In this document: in pieces, positions 11,593 to 23,624 of the stretch
Position numbering within the stretch: the first letter of the stretch is position 1
Layout of the letters: each line of letters starts with the position of its first letter
Source: Isoperla grammatica
Lineage: Eukaryota; Arthropoda; Insecta; Plecoptera; Perlodidae
Direction: 5' to 3'
DNA: 64,000 nucleotides
Assembly (NCBI GenBank): GCA_945910005.1
Contig: OX246743.1
Coordinates: 4,997,518-5,061,517 of the forward strand
The notes under the pieces: model-generated
What the model was told of the DNA's origin: nothing
Seen by the model: the letters and a program-made list of their open reading frames with translations, nothing else
Database searches by the model: none
Made by a program: the position numbers and the translations under genes

Positions 11593-11786
11593 TGAGAAAC
11601 TGTAAGAATGACGACCCCCTCCTTCTCTCCACCACTGCTACCTGACCCCCCTCAACTCCGTGGCAACCTAACAAAATGAAATGCGTAACTGAAAATCAGT
11701 TTGTTTCAGATGTTCAGTTTGTCTTATGGAGTTAAGGGGGGGTCGGGTAGCAGTGGTGGGGATAAGGCGGGGGCCCAGTTTCTCAC
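11593..11786. mobile_element. Foldback MITE, about 190 bp
   Basis: Inverted arms: TGAGAAACTG at 11593 faces CAGTTTCTCA ending at 11785, and CCACCACTGCTACCTGACCC pairs with GGGTCGGGTAGCAGTGGTGG around 11740-11760. No coding capacity. No clear target-site duplication. Confidence 0.72.
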
Positions 11787-11789
11787 CTA

Positions 11790-12450
11790 TAATAAAGAGC
11801 TCGAATGTTTGTGGAAATGCGTGTATAATGAAGAGGGGACGATGTATTCAGTCCGCGTAGTAGAGCTCTCTGTTCTTCAGATGGTGAGTTTGTAGGCTGT
11901 AATGTCTTTTATAATCTCGGGTGATGGGCGTCCTGACTCGCCCCCGCGTAATGCGTTCTCCAATAAGGGAATAAAAACGTAACAAGAGATGAAGGGTTCA
12001 GTATTGAGAAAAGAATACCACCCTTCTCACCCCTCTCACCCCTACAACACTCCGTTCCACTTCTGCGAATGCCTCTTTGAATTACGCTCGTGGTAATGTA
12101 ATGTAATTGATGTTTTAAGTAGGTCTTATAAATATCGATTGTTGGAAGTCGATGAATGCTTTGGGGTGAATAATATAACATTAGCCCCGACATTGATATT
12201 TTAATTTTCTAAATGGTTTTAACGTAAACGAGTAAAACGTTATATCTCTTTGAATGTAGGTCATGTCAATCATCTTGGAAATACACTCTGTGTACAATAT
12301 TGATAATTCTGCTTTTAGTAGACTTGTATTAATATAAGATTACTATTTGTTGGCGTACACTGTACGCTTTTAAAAGCTTGTGCCACAAGAGATGGTAGAT
12401 GGTTTTCTTGATATTTGCGCAATGCTTAAGTGAGTGCTTGTGTTGCATTG
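11790..12450. other. Non-coding stretch, no recognisable feature
   Basis: AT-rich with a C-rich patch near 12020-12060. The open frames have no motifs. Confidence 0.45.
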
Positions 12451-12454
12451 ATCT

Positions 12455-13050
12455 CAGATACACGCCTAGCTTTCTGGGACATTAGCTTCCGGGAGCTTAA
12501 AAAGAGCTCAGATACCCGCCTAGCTTTCTGGGACATCAGCGACCGGGAGCTTTAAAAGAGCTCAGATATCCGCCTTGCTTTCTGGGACATCAGCTTCCGG
12601 GAGCTTTAAAAGAGCTCAGATACCCGCCTAGCTTTCTGGGACCTCAGCTTCCGGGAGCTTTAAAAGAGCTCAGATACCCGCCTAGCTTTCTGGGACATCA
12701 GCGACCGGGAGCTTTAAAAGAGCTCAGATACCCGTCTAGCTTTCTGGGACATCAGCGACCGGGAGCTTTAAAAGAGCTCAGATACCCGTCTAGCTTTCTG
12801 GGACCTCAGCTTCCGGGAGCTTTAAAAGAGCTCAGATACCCGCCTAGCTTTCTGGGACATCAGCGACCGGGAGCTTTAAAAGAGCTCAGACACCCGTCTA
12901 GCTTTCTGGGACATCAGCGACCGGGAGCTTTAAAAGAGCTCAGATACCCGTCTAGCTTTCTGGGACATTAGCTTCCGGGAGCTTTAAAAGAGCTCAGATA
13001 CCCGCCTAGCTTTCTGGGACCTCAGCTTCCGGGAGCTTTAAAAGAGCTCG
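12455..13050. repeat. 54-bp minisatellite, about 11 units
   Basis: Units contain CTCAGATACCCGCCTAGC, TTTCTGGGACATCAG and CCGGGAGCTTTAAAAGAG. Two alternating variants, CTTCCGGG and CGACCGGG, suggest mixed unit types. Spacing is 54 bp where measured. Confidence 0.96.
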
Positions 13051-13460
13051 CCTCTTAATAAAGTGTTTACCATCTAAAACGTAGAGCCTACGAAACAAAC
13101 CGCCGCCGCTTCAGCTTGGTTTCACCGAGTCTGAGACGCAGAATGCAATTTGTAAAGGCGAGAGCGTGCAAGCTAAAGCGGAGAAGGGATTTGTTTTAAT
13201 TGTCTACTATAACCGCAATTAGTGCGCGCAGCAGCGTATACACTTGTTGACGCGAAAACGGGAAATGAGTGTGTAAAGTGTAAACAAGTAATTTGTGGTC
13301 TGTCTTGCCGTCTTATAGAATTGCTTCACTAGACGAGATTTTCTTGGTGTGACGGTCCCCTGATCGCTGTGTGACACCCTTTACCCCTGTGACAACCTGA
13401 CAATCATATCATACTGATTTATTCATTTATAAGGATTCAGTTTTATTAATCTTGTCTTAG
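13051..13460. other. Non-coding stretch, no recognisable feature
   Basis: Moderate-GC DNA with no open frame over 60 codons and no motif seen. Confidence 0.45.
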
Positions 13461-13467
13461 GAATAAG

Positions 13468-13752
13468 TATAACGGTGACTTTGGAGCCGTCCTAGCAAAA
13501 AAGCACTCAATAAATTCAAAGTTGTTCTGAATTGGGCTTGTTGATTCTGACATTTGTCCGCAGGTGTTCGCACTGTCCAATCACTGATTCATATTTTTCG
13601 TATTTGAAATATTAATCTTTGATTGGTTATCGCTCACTCGTCGATGGTGTTCGGAGCTTACAGGGTTAGTTTAGTCGCTTTAAATTAAAGTCCCCCACTG
13701 CAAATCAGTTTCGTTACTGAGTGGCTAGACTATAAATGTGAATTTATTTATT
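13468..13752 (+). repeat. Dispersed repeat family E, longest copy
   Basis: Shares ACTTTGGAGCCGTCCTAGCA at its start and CCCACTGCAAATCAGTTTCG plus the TACTGAGTGG tail with shorter copies at 23525-23620, 61050-61110 and 19417-19457. The middle (about 13515-13675) is absent from the 23.5-kb copy. Probably part of an interspersed element of unknown class. Confidence 0.65.
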
Positions 13753-13759
13753 TCAAATT

Positions 13760-14690
13760 ATATCATTTATAATCAGTCATAGTTGTTATGCTGGGCAGTG
13801 GTCACATAACTAGGGGGTGGAGCTTCAAACTATGTCAAACTTAAAATCAGCAACATCCATAACACGGAAGAATGGTTCTTTTGGGATAATCACATCGTGA
13901 ATACGAGCTGTAGAAAATAAATATTGAATTTATTGATGTACAAAAACATGTTGTTTATGTCCTTAGATTGTAAATTTCAAACGAAGTAAATTGAATCAAT
14001 GAACACTGCACCAAGTAATCAAACACAAGTGAACATAGAAACTTATTAGACGAGTTATTCTCTCTTCAGTGGAGCCTAGTCGTGGATACTATAGTAAATG
14101 CAATGTTTCAACATCCGGTCAAACACAAGACCTTCTAGTTATAACATATACATACTGCATCACATGCGAATACAAGACCAAGCAGATAAACCATCTGCTT
14201 CCACTCTATAGACTGTATTAGTGATGACTTCAGATTAAATGGCGGACGAGCTATCTGTCTCCAAACAACTTTCTGAAACATAGATATTATTTAAAGTAGT
14301 AATTGTATAATTACAATACTTGACTTATCAATTTAATCAACTTCTTTTTCACTGTTTCGTGTTAAGGAAAACGAAATATCTCAACGGATAACCCTCGCTA
14401 CAATGTTTGCAAACACAAAACTATCTGTCAACTGTCAACTGTCATGATTGTTGTTGTTGTGAGAGTCACAAATACTGTTCGTCATTGGTTGACAGGGGAA
14501 ACGTGACGTCACACTAATATACTCTATTAGAGTCCAGAGTCTAGCTAAGCCATCTTCTCTATCGAGCATCAGTGCTGCTTATCCAAGGGACAATCGCAAT
14601 ACAGTACTTTCGTTTTAATGCTTCTACTAAAACGTTCTGCGTTGCTAGATGAGCGATATTTTAAATGTATTAAACAAAGCACTTACATAT
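13760..14690. other. Non-coding stretch, no recognisable feature
   Basis: AT-rich DNA. Immediately after it, 14712-14745 carries CTACCTTATCGTGGTGGGCA, a fragment of dispersed family D. Confidence 0.45.
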
Positions 14691-14839
14691 TATACCCTCC
14701 CGTCGGTAACTGCTACCTTATCGTGGTGGGCAGGTGTGCGTAAATTTTATATAATAAATTTCAAATTCACAGACTTGAAAGGTCTATTCATGGAAAATAT
14801 TTAAATCGGTCTGTTTTAATGAAAAATAATTAAAACGTT

Positions 14840-15370
14840 ATTTTTCACTTTTTCTGTAGTTAGGCATCTTGACGGATTTTTCTGGTTGTGTTAAGAGCAT
14901 CTAGTTTAGTAGCCATGAGTATTGACTGAAAATCTCAACCAAATCCGTCAAGCCGTTTGACCTGTGTGCGATGAACAACATTTTGCACACAGACAAGATT
15001 TTTTTTACAAAATGGTGGTTAAAGTACTAACTTTAAACTTTTATCAAGTGTTGGCAGTGAATTGTTTTGGACATAAATGTAAAAAATATCAGTTTCTTAA
15101 AAAAAAAAAAAAAAAACGTTATTTTTCACCAATTAATTTGTTGTAGGTTGGCATCTTGACGGATTTTTCTGGTTATGTTAACAGCATCTAGTTTAGCAGT
15201 CAAAAGTGTTGACTTAAAATTTCAGCTAAATCCGTCAAGCAGTTTGGCCTGTGCGCGACGAACAAAATTCTGTACACAAACACAAACAAACAAACACACA
15301 GACAGACAAACACACAGACAAACACATAGGCAGACAAAGCGCCGATCGAGTTGAAATAAAAGATTCACTC
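14840..15370 (+). repeat. Two tandem copies of a retroelement-like 3' segment
   Basis: The block GCATCTTGACGGATTTTTCT ... AAATCCGTCAAGC ... CCTGTG-GCGA-GAACAA occurs twice, at about 14866-14990 and 15150-15275. The second copy runs into a (CAAACA)/(CACAGA)-rich tail (15277-15345). This layout resembles 3' untranslated ends of LINEs that finish in simple repeats, but no reverse transcriptase is present. Confidence 0.65.
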
Positions 15371-15419
15371 CGCTTCGCTACGCTCATCTAACAATTTCAG
15401 TCGAGAATTTTCCGGGCAC

Positions 15420-16190
15420 TTGTGAAGAGCATTTCGCAACCTCCACCCTGCGGCTGGGGCTTCGTCCCAGAGCGCTATACTTGTTTCAGCATTAGCGTAG
15501 TAAGCTTCTATCTATTTGTAAAGACTCCGCTGATAACTACCACACACTGCACCATGTACTGATATTGTAGACAACATGTTTATACTGTAGATCAGATGTT
15601 CTTACAGGATTGTGGTTAAGGAGCTCCTATAACAATGCGGATCGCTCCCTCGGTTATAAATAAACATAACACTTCTAATGGAACAGTGTTAAATTTATTC
15701 AGACGATCCTACCTTGCGTAAGTGCATTGTTACAAGCGACGCCATTTCATTGTACAATCCGCTAAAATAGGGGACTTATCAAAAATCGATCACGAGGTTT
15801 AATGTGCATCGTTTCTCTACCGATAACATGCTTCTTAGTACAAACGTGTACTTCTACAAAATGCCCTGCAATTAATTTTTTTTGTAGAAAAGTTGCAATC
15901 TGTTTTGAGCGGCACTGTCCGCAGTCGCCGGTGTTGTGGCTGGTCTCGTATAACACAATAAATGCTCTGTCTATCGGGAAGGCGCTGCGAGCTCAGAACC
16001 GATACAGCTGTACTACGCTTTAGAAAAAAAATGCAGCAGAGCTGGCGAAGGGAATCTAGCGGAATAGCTAAGTGTTCACTATTGTTTTTCTTGCATTGAA
16101 GCAACCTATATCAATTTTATTTTACACATAACTGAATTTCATCCACTTATGACTCATTGGTGATTTTTTAGTTTTTCACCTGACTGTCTC
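15420..16190. other. Non-coding stretch, no recognisable feature
   Basis: Overlapping frames on both strands at 15760-16104 have no domain and no ATG-driven consistent product. Confidence 0.4.
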
Positions 16191-16194
16191 TTTA

Positions 16195-16385
16195 ACGACC
16201 TACTCGACAGGTCATATGACGTCATCCGAATCAGATACATTATACATCGCAGGAGTCGTCATAAACGGAGTCCAACAAGGGACGGCAGGGCCAAGTGGGA
16301 GGAGGACTCACAGTGGGATAGTGGGGGAATGAAACAGGTCCTCCTTTTGTCGCTTCTTACGACTGGCAGAGTCATGCAACGACTA
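16195..16385 (+). repeat. Dispersed repeat, shared with 43243-43400
   Basis: Head TTTAACGACCTACTCGAC matches family D. The following CATCCGAATCAGATACATT and GGCAGGGCCAAGTGGGAGGA recur at 43250-43335, as does the TCTTACGACT-GCAGAGTCA segment. An interspersed repeat of undetermined class. Confidence 0.7.
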
Positions 16386-16389
16386 TTGC

Positions 16390-16980
16390 AGACATTCAGC
16401 ATCACAGCGTGCACAGTTGTGCAGTAATCCCTTCGGCGTTTGCTCGCTTTCAAACGGTCTCGGAATCATAACAATAAACTTGTTGCTTTTATATACACAG
16501 TGTTTTTTCATCTGCTCTTCTCATTTTACTCTTTTATGGTCTTCCCTGTTTGTATTCCGTCGCTTGGAATAATGTAATAAAAACGATAACCTAAGAGAAG
16601 AATTCGAGCGATGTACTAACTATATAGTAGAGAGAGATGGAAGAAGAATCTCACTAGGCCGTTTCATCTCGTTGATGTTTATTTCATCCTGACAGCTTTC
16701 ATTGTCGTTCTTCTTTCTTTGTGTAATGATGATGCGGGGCGGTAACGAGAACCATTTCTAGCTGGGTTGCTCAGGAAATCTTTCTTGGGCCAGTTAAATC
16801 TTCGGGACATCAACTGATGATAGGAATGGAAACAGATTACTTTATTTTATGGTTTATATTTTTATATATATATTATATAAAAAGAGATATATATATATGT
16901 TTGATAAAGTGTATAAAATTAGCGGGTCATATTCCGCTTGGATTTAATTTTAACACGACTAGCAGGGATTGATTAGTGGA
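16390..16980. other. Non-coding stretch with TA-rich patch
   Basis: AT-rich with a (TA)n-like patch at 16862-16900. No gene seen. Confidence 0.45.
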
Positions 16981-16986
16981 TAGTTA

Positions 16987-17151
16987 GGCCCGAATGCATA
17001 GTCCAGACTCAAGCCGTCCTCAACTCAGCCTCTCCTCAGCCTCGCCCAACCACCAATCACGGAACGGCATTGCTATGTGGACGGCTCTGTGATTGGTGGC
17101 TAGGCGAGGCTGAGTTGAGGAGGGCTTGAGTGTGAACTATGCCTTCGGGCC
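16987..17151. mobile_element. Harbinger-like MITE, copy 2
   Basis: 165-bp palindrome, same family as 7047-7207, flanked by TTA at 16984-16986 and 17152-17154. One terminus has a substitution (GCCTTCGGGCC). Confidence 0.88.
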
Positions 17152-17159
17152 TTAGTCGA

Positions 17160-17940
17160 GATGGAAAGTACTTTTTTCCAACAAGCGAATAATTATTTTG
17201 CGTGTTCTAAATTTATAGATGCGGACAGCCGAAATCAATACTATTTTGAATTGGCAGTTGGGGAGTATTGACCGGAGACGAAGAATGTTATAAAATGTCT
17301 CGTTCTTCGATAGATGTTTGTTTGTTTAGCTCTGTTCGTAGAGACGTTCGTCAGCAATTAACATCGTCTAGAATCTAGATTGATGAGAACATTCACAGCC
17401 AAGGTGGTTTTACGTCTTTCTCGCTATCAAGAGTGCTAGTTTCTTTATTAGTTTGTACACTGGTGGACCCGAAATGTCGTATCTAATAAAATACGAAAAA
17501 GTATCAACACCAAATATTATGTATCATTGTCTTATAAACAAGAAATCGAGCAGATTGGGTTGACTCCAATACAATAATACAAATAAAAATAATAAATAAT
17601 ACAATCCAATAGTTAAATAAATATAATATCAGAGGGATATAAATTATAAAAACAAACTATCAATCAATTACGTTGCTCAAGTAAATACATACAAACGAAC
17701 AGACATATCCTATATGACACAATAATACATTAATACAATACAAATTTACAAATTCAAATATCCTATAACACCTCTAACATGTAAGGTCGTTTTTTGCACT
17801 GAACATGATAACGGAACAGGCGATATGTTCACAATGAATAGTTGATAGGACATCATGCAAGAATGAATGAAGATAAGATAAATTACACTAATATGATCCC
17901 ACGTCAAACGGAGCGGTCAACCAATAAAAAGAAAGTAGTA
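17160..17940. other. Non-coding stretch, no recognisable feature
   Basis: Strongly AT-rich, notably the ATA/CAA-rich 17560-17770 region. No gene seen. Confidence 0.45.
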
Positions 17941-17944
17941 AAGT

Positions 17945-18752
17945 GCGTGACAGCCACTAGTCAGTGACCTTGTACAATGTCGATGTCGCTGATTAAGAGA
18001 TGAGCTGTTGAATGCCGTTGTACTTAACCAGCCACAGCCACTAGACAGTGACCTTGTACAATGTCGCTGATTGAGAGTTGAGCTGTTGAAAGCCGTTGTA
18101 CTTTACCAGCCACAGCCACTAGACAGTGACCTTGTACAATGTCGCTGATTGAGAGTTGAGCTGTTGAAAGCCGTTGTACTTTACCAGCCACAGCCACTAG
18201 ACAGTGACCTTGTACAATGTCGATGTCACTAATTGAGAGTTGAGCTGTTGAATGCCGTTGTACTTTACCAGCCACAGCCACTAGACAGTGACCTTGTACA
18301 ATGTCGCTGATTAAGAGTTGAGCTGTTGAATGCCGTTGTACTTTACCAGCCACAGCCACTAGACAGTGACCTTGTACAATGTCGCTGATTGAGAGTTGAG
18401 CTGTTGAATGCCGTTGTACTTTACCAGCCACAGCCACTAGACAGTGACCTTGTACAATGTCGATGTCGCTGATTGAGAGTTGTGCTGTTGAATGCCGTTG
18501 TACTTTACCAGCCACAGCCACTAGACAGTGACCTTGTACAATGTCGCTGATTGAGTGTTGAGCTGCTGAATGTCGTTGTACTTTACCAGCCACAGCCACT
18601 AGACAGTGACCTTTTACAATGTCGCTGATTGAGAGTTGAGCTGTTGAATGGCGTTGTACTTTACCAGCCACAGCCACTAGACAGTGACCTTGTACAGTGT
18701 CGATGTCGCTGATTGAGAGTTGAGCTGTTGAATGCCGTTGTACTTTACCAAG
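17945..18752. repeat. 78/84-bp minisatellite, about 10 units
   Basis: Units contain CAGCCACAGCCACTAGACAG, GACCTTGTACAATGTCG and TTGAGCTGTTGAATGCCG. Unit length is 78 bp, or 84 bp when GATGTC is doubled. Both lengths are multiples of three, so a long minus-strand frame (18024-19001) stays open, with a 26/28-residue repeat. I treat it as non-coding. Confidence 0.95.
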
Positions 18753-18837
18753 AAGAACTTCCGTTTTGATCGCCTCTCTGTGTTTCACCGAAACAACCAA
18801 ATCAATCAATGTCCGCTTGACGTTTTCTATGAGACCA

Positions 18838-18882
18838 CACACACACACACTTACACGCACACGCACACGCACACGCGCGCGC
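18838..18882. repeat. (CA)n then (CG)n microsatellite
   Basis: CA dinucleotides passing into alternating CG/CA. Confidence 0.9.
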
Positions 18883-18889
18883 GTAACCA

Positions 18890-20330
18890 AGTAGCATGTG
18901 AAAAGTCGACTTTCCGCTTTGTTCGCAAGCCATATTGAATTAGGCTTTGTGTGGCCGCTGTTTGGATGGGGGGACGAGGGGGCTTTTAAAGCAATTGCCA
19001 TTCGAACGCTGGCTGGCTTTTAAATTCACGTATCAAATTCGAAACTTACGCTTCTCTATTCGTAACCTCGGTATTGCCACGATATTACCCCATTACCCCC
19101 CCCCCCCCTCCCCCCCCCCCCTCCCACTAACCCGCTTCTTCGTCACGCATATCTTGCTCGAAAGTTTGGTTATCGAGAACTAAGTTTGCTCAGAAATAAT
19201 TTAAGTAATGGTGCGTCTATTGTTCAGAAGTGAGCGGAATACTTGTCGATATTAATGTAGTTACTGGCTGCCGTACACGTGCTCGTTGCTCGGTGGAAGA
19301 TAAATATCGAGATGAAGAAGGAACAGGCGGAGGCAGCATTTTCAGTTTAGCATTTCGTGATACACATTGAGAGATATAAAAAGTACAATGGACATATATA
19401 TATTATATATATATATACTGAGTGGGTAGACTCTAAATGTGAATTTATTTATTTATTTGTTTAGATATATATGTGTACGTGTGTGTGTGTTTTTGTGTGT
19501 ACAGAAATCCAAACCCTTGTTTGGAAATGTATGTTTTGTTTATAGAGCTTAAGCCCCTCATTGTGGCTTTTAAATGTAAAAACAAAACGAGTAAATATCT
19601 ATTTTCCATTCATAAAATTTTGTGGTTTGTAGTTTGTACACACAGACATTTATTTCTGTACTCCATTTTAGGAACGATTATCTGAAAAATTTGTTTGTTT
19701 TATTCGGTAAAATACTTTCTCTCTACATGCAGCAAAAAGAAATCCCCTGTAAAAACTGAACAGTTTATTTATACTTCAAAAAATGAACTGAACAAAACGT
19801 GCACAGTTTGGTAATGCCCCCCCCTCCCCCCCCCTCCCCCCCAATCACACACACACACATACACACACAATGGTGCAGTAAGGTAAATTATATTCTGTTG
19901 TAGGAATAGATGCATGAATTACAGTCGGTTCATTATATAATTTATTCTAGTTTTAAAATTCATTTGGTTAAAAATGTTAATACAATTCATGTATGGCTAT
20001 TTCCGTTATGTACAGTGTTTGAAAAACAACCTTTCGGGGTCATTCCTGCCAATATACGACAGATGTTGTTGCCATTCACCCAAGCAAACATCGCGTTATT
20101 TGTTTTTTTAATTTATGTATTATTTGTATGCAACTTCTTGCTATTGTAGTCGCATCGATGTGTCTAGATAAGTTCCAACCTAAATGCGCCACTCCTCGGT
20201 GTTGTTACGTACAAGATATCATGCGGGGTTCTCATGCTCTGACGCTGGCCAATCAGGCAACGCTACGTCGTACGCGACTCCTCCCATTTTAAAATAGGAT
20301 TTATTTCTATTTGCCCAACGACTTCACGCA
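18890..20330. other. Non-coding stretch with C-rich and CA runs
   Basis: Contains C-rich tracts at 19090-19123 and 19818-19843, (TA)n near 19395-19420, a fragment of dispersed family E (19417-19457) and (CA)n at 19847-19868. Open frames lack motifs. Confidence 0.5.
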
Positions 20331-20334
20331 GTGA

Positions 20335-20565
20335 GAACCCATCACAAGATGTTACATAGCCCAATTGGCCAACGACTTGACGCGGTACGCTGGCTTATAG
20401 ACCATGAGAACCCAGCACAAGATGTTACATAGCTGATTGGCCAACGACTTGACGCGGTACGCTGGCTTATAGACCATGAGAACCCAGCACAAGATGTTAC
20501 ATAGCTGATTGGCCAACGACTTGACGCGGTACGCTGTCGTTATAGACCATGAGAACCCAGCGCTC
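20335..20565. repeat. About 72-bp tandem repeat, 3 units
   Basis: AACCCAGCACAAGATGTTAC, ATTGGCCAACGACTTGACGC and CGCTGGCTTATAGACCATGA recur at about 72-73-bp spacing. Confidence 0.9.
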
Positions 20566-20685
20566 TTCCAGCCTGAATGATGAATTATTTAGTAAGCAAC
20601 TAACTTGTTTTTATCTACTTAATATTTCATAATATCGGGGCTTAATGTTTCTTGTAAAAGTCGGAAATAATTCCTGCCCAAGGAC

Positions 20686-20935
20686 TGTTATACCTTATCA
20701 TGGTGGGCAGGTTTTTGAGCTTTGCTGATCCCGAGAGCTATGTCGCCGGATGCGTATGCTTCTGGTAGGGCCACCCTAGCTGGCCGGACAGGTTGAGGTG
20801 GAGAAGCCATACGAGAAGCAGTCCACGTCCACCCTTTTCCCTTTCCTCCCCGTTACGTCCTACTTGTCCCTTCCCTGAGTTTCCTCGATCAGCCCCCGAC
20901 GTCATATGACCTAGTTGTCGAGTACACAACTATCA
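20686..20935 (-). repeat. Dispersed repeat family D, minus copy
   Basis: Reverse complement of the 8122-8370 block: contains GCGTATGCTTCTGGTAGGGC, GGCCGGACAGGTTGAGG and at its high-coordinate end GTTGTCGAGTAC. This copy keeps an extra internal segment (CTTTGCTGATCCCGAGAGC). Confidence 0.72.
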
Positions 20936-22355
20936 AAAATATCAACATCGAAAAAGTTTCCGAAAAGTGTTCCATATTTACCTATATTACTCCGTGGATG
21001 CTTTTTTGTTGTGATTACCATCGTCACGTCAGACCTTTAACGACGTGTTCGAGCAACCCCTGCGCCGTGAATAGGGAACCAAAGTGGGCGTTGACTGGTT
21101 CACTCGCGTCTCCCGTTCCTATCTAAATAAGCCGTACTAGATTTTTCGTAAGCGCTACCGCCTGTACCAGAGAACGTACAAGAAGCACAAGCACATTCTA
21201 AGAAACTGTGAAGTTTCCTCTTTACAATGATATAAAACACTTTTATTAATCTCAAGTTTATATAGGTATACTTTCGAGTTGAAGTGAACGCTGCTTGTAC
21301 AGTGCAGTGTTGACAAATCTCAAGTAAAAAACGGATGCATATTTTTAAAGCCTACGCCCGTGACAACAACTTGCACTTGCATAAGCAATGTGTCTGCTGT
21401 TGCCATGAATTGTTAGTTACAAATGTTTCATGGAAACGCCAAAAATATGTTTAAAATTGTATGTGCTAATAGCCCTAGTGTGGTAATAGCCCTAGTGTGC
21501 TAATAGCCCTAGTAGAAATAGAATTCAACCACGCGTGTGTCATATAATATTCATTCTGCCTAAGATTATAGACTATAATAGTCGCGTGTCACGTTGCTTA
21601 TATAATTTTGTCGCTTTTTTCTCCTGCTTTTTGTGGTTGTAGTTTATCTATTTTTTAAAAGGGGTTTTAGATTAAAAGTCAACGAGGCATTGCAAGGTTT
21701 TTATATTATACTAGAACATATTTGAACAAGTCTGTTGTCAAAAACATGTATATGTCTGGCAAAGAGCTTCTACCCGTGTGACGTCAGATACTACTAAAAT
21801 ATTGCTTTCTTTTCTACAGAGTAATGTCTGTGGTTACAAAGACTATCACAAGAATTGACAGTCTTGCATTCTGTATCTATTTCTACATTTTCTTACTCTA
21901 CGGGCTTGCTCCCTTGCCACACTGACAAGTCACACGTAAATTGCAGTTGCGAGGATTGCATAACCACTAAAACACATGGAACCACTGCTTGGCGGCTTGT
22001 GTTGTGGGACTTGGCATATTCCGTAACGGGAAGCTCGCCATTTTGAATTGTTGACCACAATCTTGATGTATCGCTGTTGGTTGTCTACTGTCGAGTCTGT
22101 CATATGGTCAATAGAACACAGTGCTTGGAGCTCAGGGTGCGTTCTAAAGCAAGAGACACACGGGAAATATGTTTTGAAAACATACATTTCTTTGCTGCCA
22201 GCCACACTGATATGTTTGGTTCTAGTATTGGCGCCATCACGTGATTCGACTCTCATCACTTATTGGCCGTGTTTGCCGTGAAATGTTTTCTGCGGAGCCC
22301 ACTACACGGCTGCTATCGAATTCTTGGAGTATTTTGGAAATATTAAAATGGTCAC
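20936..22355. other. Non-coding stretch with small 17-bp repeat
   Basis: TAATAGCCCTAGTGTG(G/C) is repeated three times at 21467-21514. Mirror-strand frames at 21855-22281 show no domain. Confidence 0.45.
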
Positions 22356-22359
22356 AATT

Positions 22360-22741
22360 GAAATAAGAGTTGCAATAGTGAAATAGCAATAAGGTTTAAG
22401 CGAATCGGAATTAATAACATGCAATAACAATGCTGTGGTTCACAACTGTCACAGTGGATTGAAATAGTCATAAGAAATTAATCAATTCCATTTCTTATTT
22501 CAACTTCCCATGATGCACCTTATGACGAACCAAACAGAACGCAGAAGAGCCATACTAGAAAGTCAACTACGGAAATCAAAACAAAAACAGTGGCCCCGGA
22601 TATTTTGCTGTTATAGTCAATGATGGTAAGTACACAATTAAGGCGCTTCTTTGACTACTGAAATAAGCAACTAGTCGTCGGTTGTGAACCAGTTGCTTGT
22701 TATTTCACTATTTCACTGTTTCTTATTGCAACTCTTATTTC
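22360..22741. mobile_element. Probable foldback element, ~380 bp
   Basis: GAAATAAGAGTTGCAATA at the left end faces TATTGCAACTCTTATTTC at the right end. An inner pair GTGGTTCACAACTG (22434) and CGGTTGTGAACCAGTTG (22677) supports a longer, eroded palindrome. No clear target-site duplication. Confidence 0.6.
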
Positions 22742-22744
22742 ACT

Positions 22745-23225
22745 AGTGAATCGGCCTTTATGCAACATATTTTAAGTGTGTCATCAACTTGGATACTTGA
22801 ATAACACACCATGATAAAGTAAAACAACGAAATAAGTTTTAAAGCCTTGTTTTCGAAACATATTTCCCGTCTGCCGCTGGCTTAGGTAAAAAAAAAGTAA
22901 TTCCCCTGTTTTGTTTGTGATGAAATCAATACCCGTGGGCGTAGAGATTATACTGTGTGAAATACATATAATTAGCGTGTAAAGTGCGCGCTCACACGCA
23001 ATCACCTCGTCATTTCTCGCTAACCTTACAACGAACGGAGTTTAGCGCCCGCTAGGTTATTTATCTTGTTGATCAGAGAGAAAATGTACGTTTTGTTAAG
23101 AATTGAAAAGAAGAAAGAAAAAGAACACGAGACATTTTATATATTCACGCGGACGATGTTTTTATTATTATCCTCGCGTTTTACGATCTGTAATCTGCAT
23201 GCTATTGTTTCATTATGACCTAACG
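22745..23225. other. Non-coding stretch, no recognisable feature
   Basis: AT-rich. One 73-codon minus-strand frame without motif. Confidence 0.45.
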
Positions 23226-23440
23226 ACCCCTTGGTCGTCTAGTGAACGTTGACGACGCTGGCTATGTGATGCTGCGCCAGACGCTCATTCGGGAGGTCAA
23301 AGATTCGACTCCCACCTTCAGTTGGGTTCCTGAAATATCTCTTTGTCACAACTTGGGTTATTCCTGCTTCCAACGCAAGAGGTCCAGGATTCGATTCCTG
23401 GTTCGGGCAGGAGTTTCTAACTTCGGAACTTGACTCTAAT
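23226..23440 (+). mobile_element. tRNA-like SINE remnant, two box-B motifs
   Basis: GGTCGTCTAGTG at the start resembles a tRNA A box. GGTCAAAGATTCGACTCCCA and GGTCCAGGATTCGATTCCTG each resemble the T-arm/B box of tRNA. Neither half folds as a complete tRNA by inspection, so this is a tRNA-derived repeat or dimer, not a tRNA gene. Confidence 0.5.
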
Positions 23441-23457
23441 GTATCTACCTTTATCTT

Positions 23458-23500
23458 TCCATCTATCTATCTATCTATCTACATATATCTATCTATCTAT
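23458..23500. repeat. (ATCT)n microsatellite
   Basis: Interrupted ATCT tandem units. Confidence 0.9.
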
Positions 23501-23524
23501 ATTATTCGGATGTACATTTAAACG

Positions 23525-23622
23525 AGACTTTGAAGCCGTCATAGCAACGAAGCACAATAAATGCTATAAAAATGTCCCCCACTGAAAATCAGTTCTTCTA
23601 ACTGAGAGGGTCGATTCGCTCG
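23525..23622 (+). repeat. Dispersed repeat family E, short copy
   Basis: Carries ACTTTGAAGCCGTCATAGCA and CCCCCACTGAAAATCAGTTC as in 13468-13752. Confidence 0.65.
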
Positions 23623-23624
23623 CA

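Noticed and set aside
23226..23440. Tandem tRNA genes
   Set aside because: Two B-box-like segments but no complete cloverleaf for either; fits a SINE or dimeric tRNA-like repeat better.
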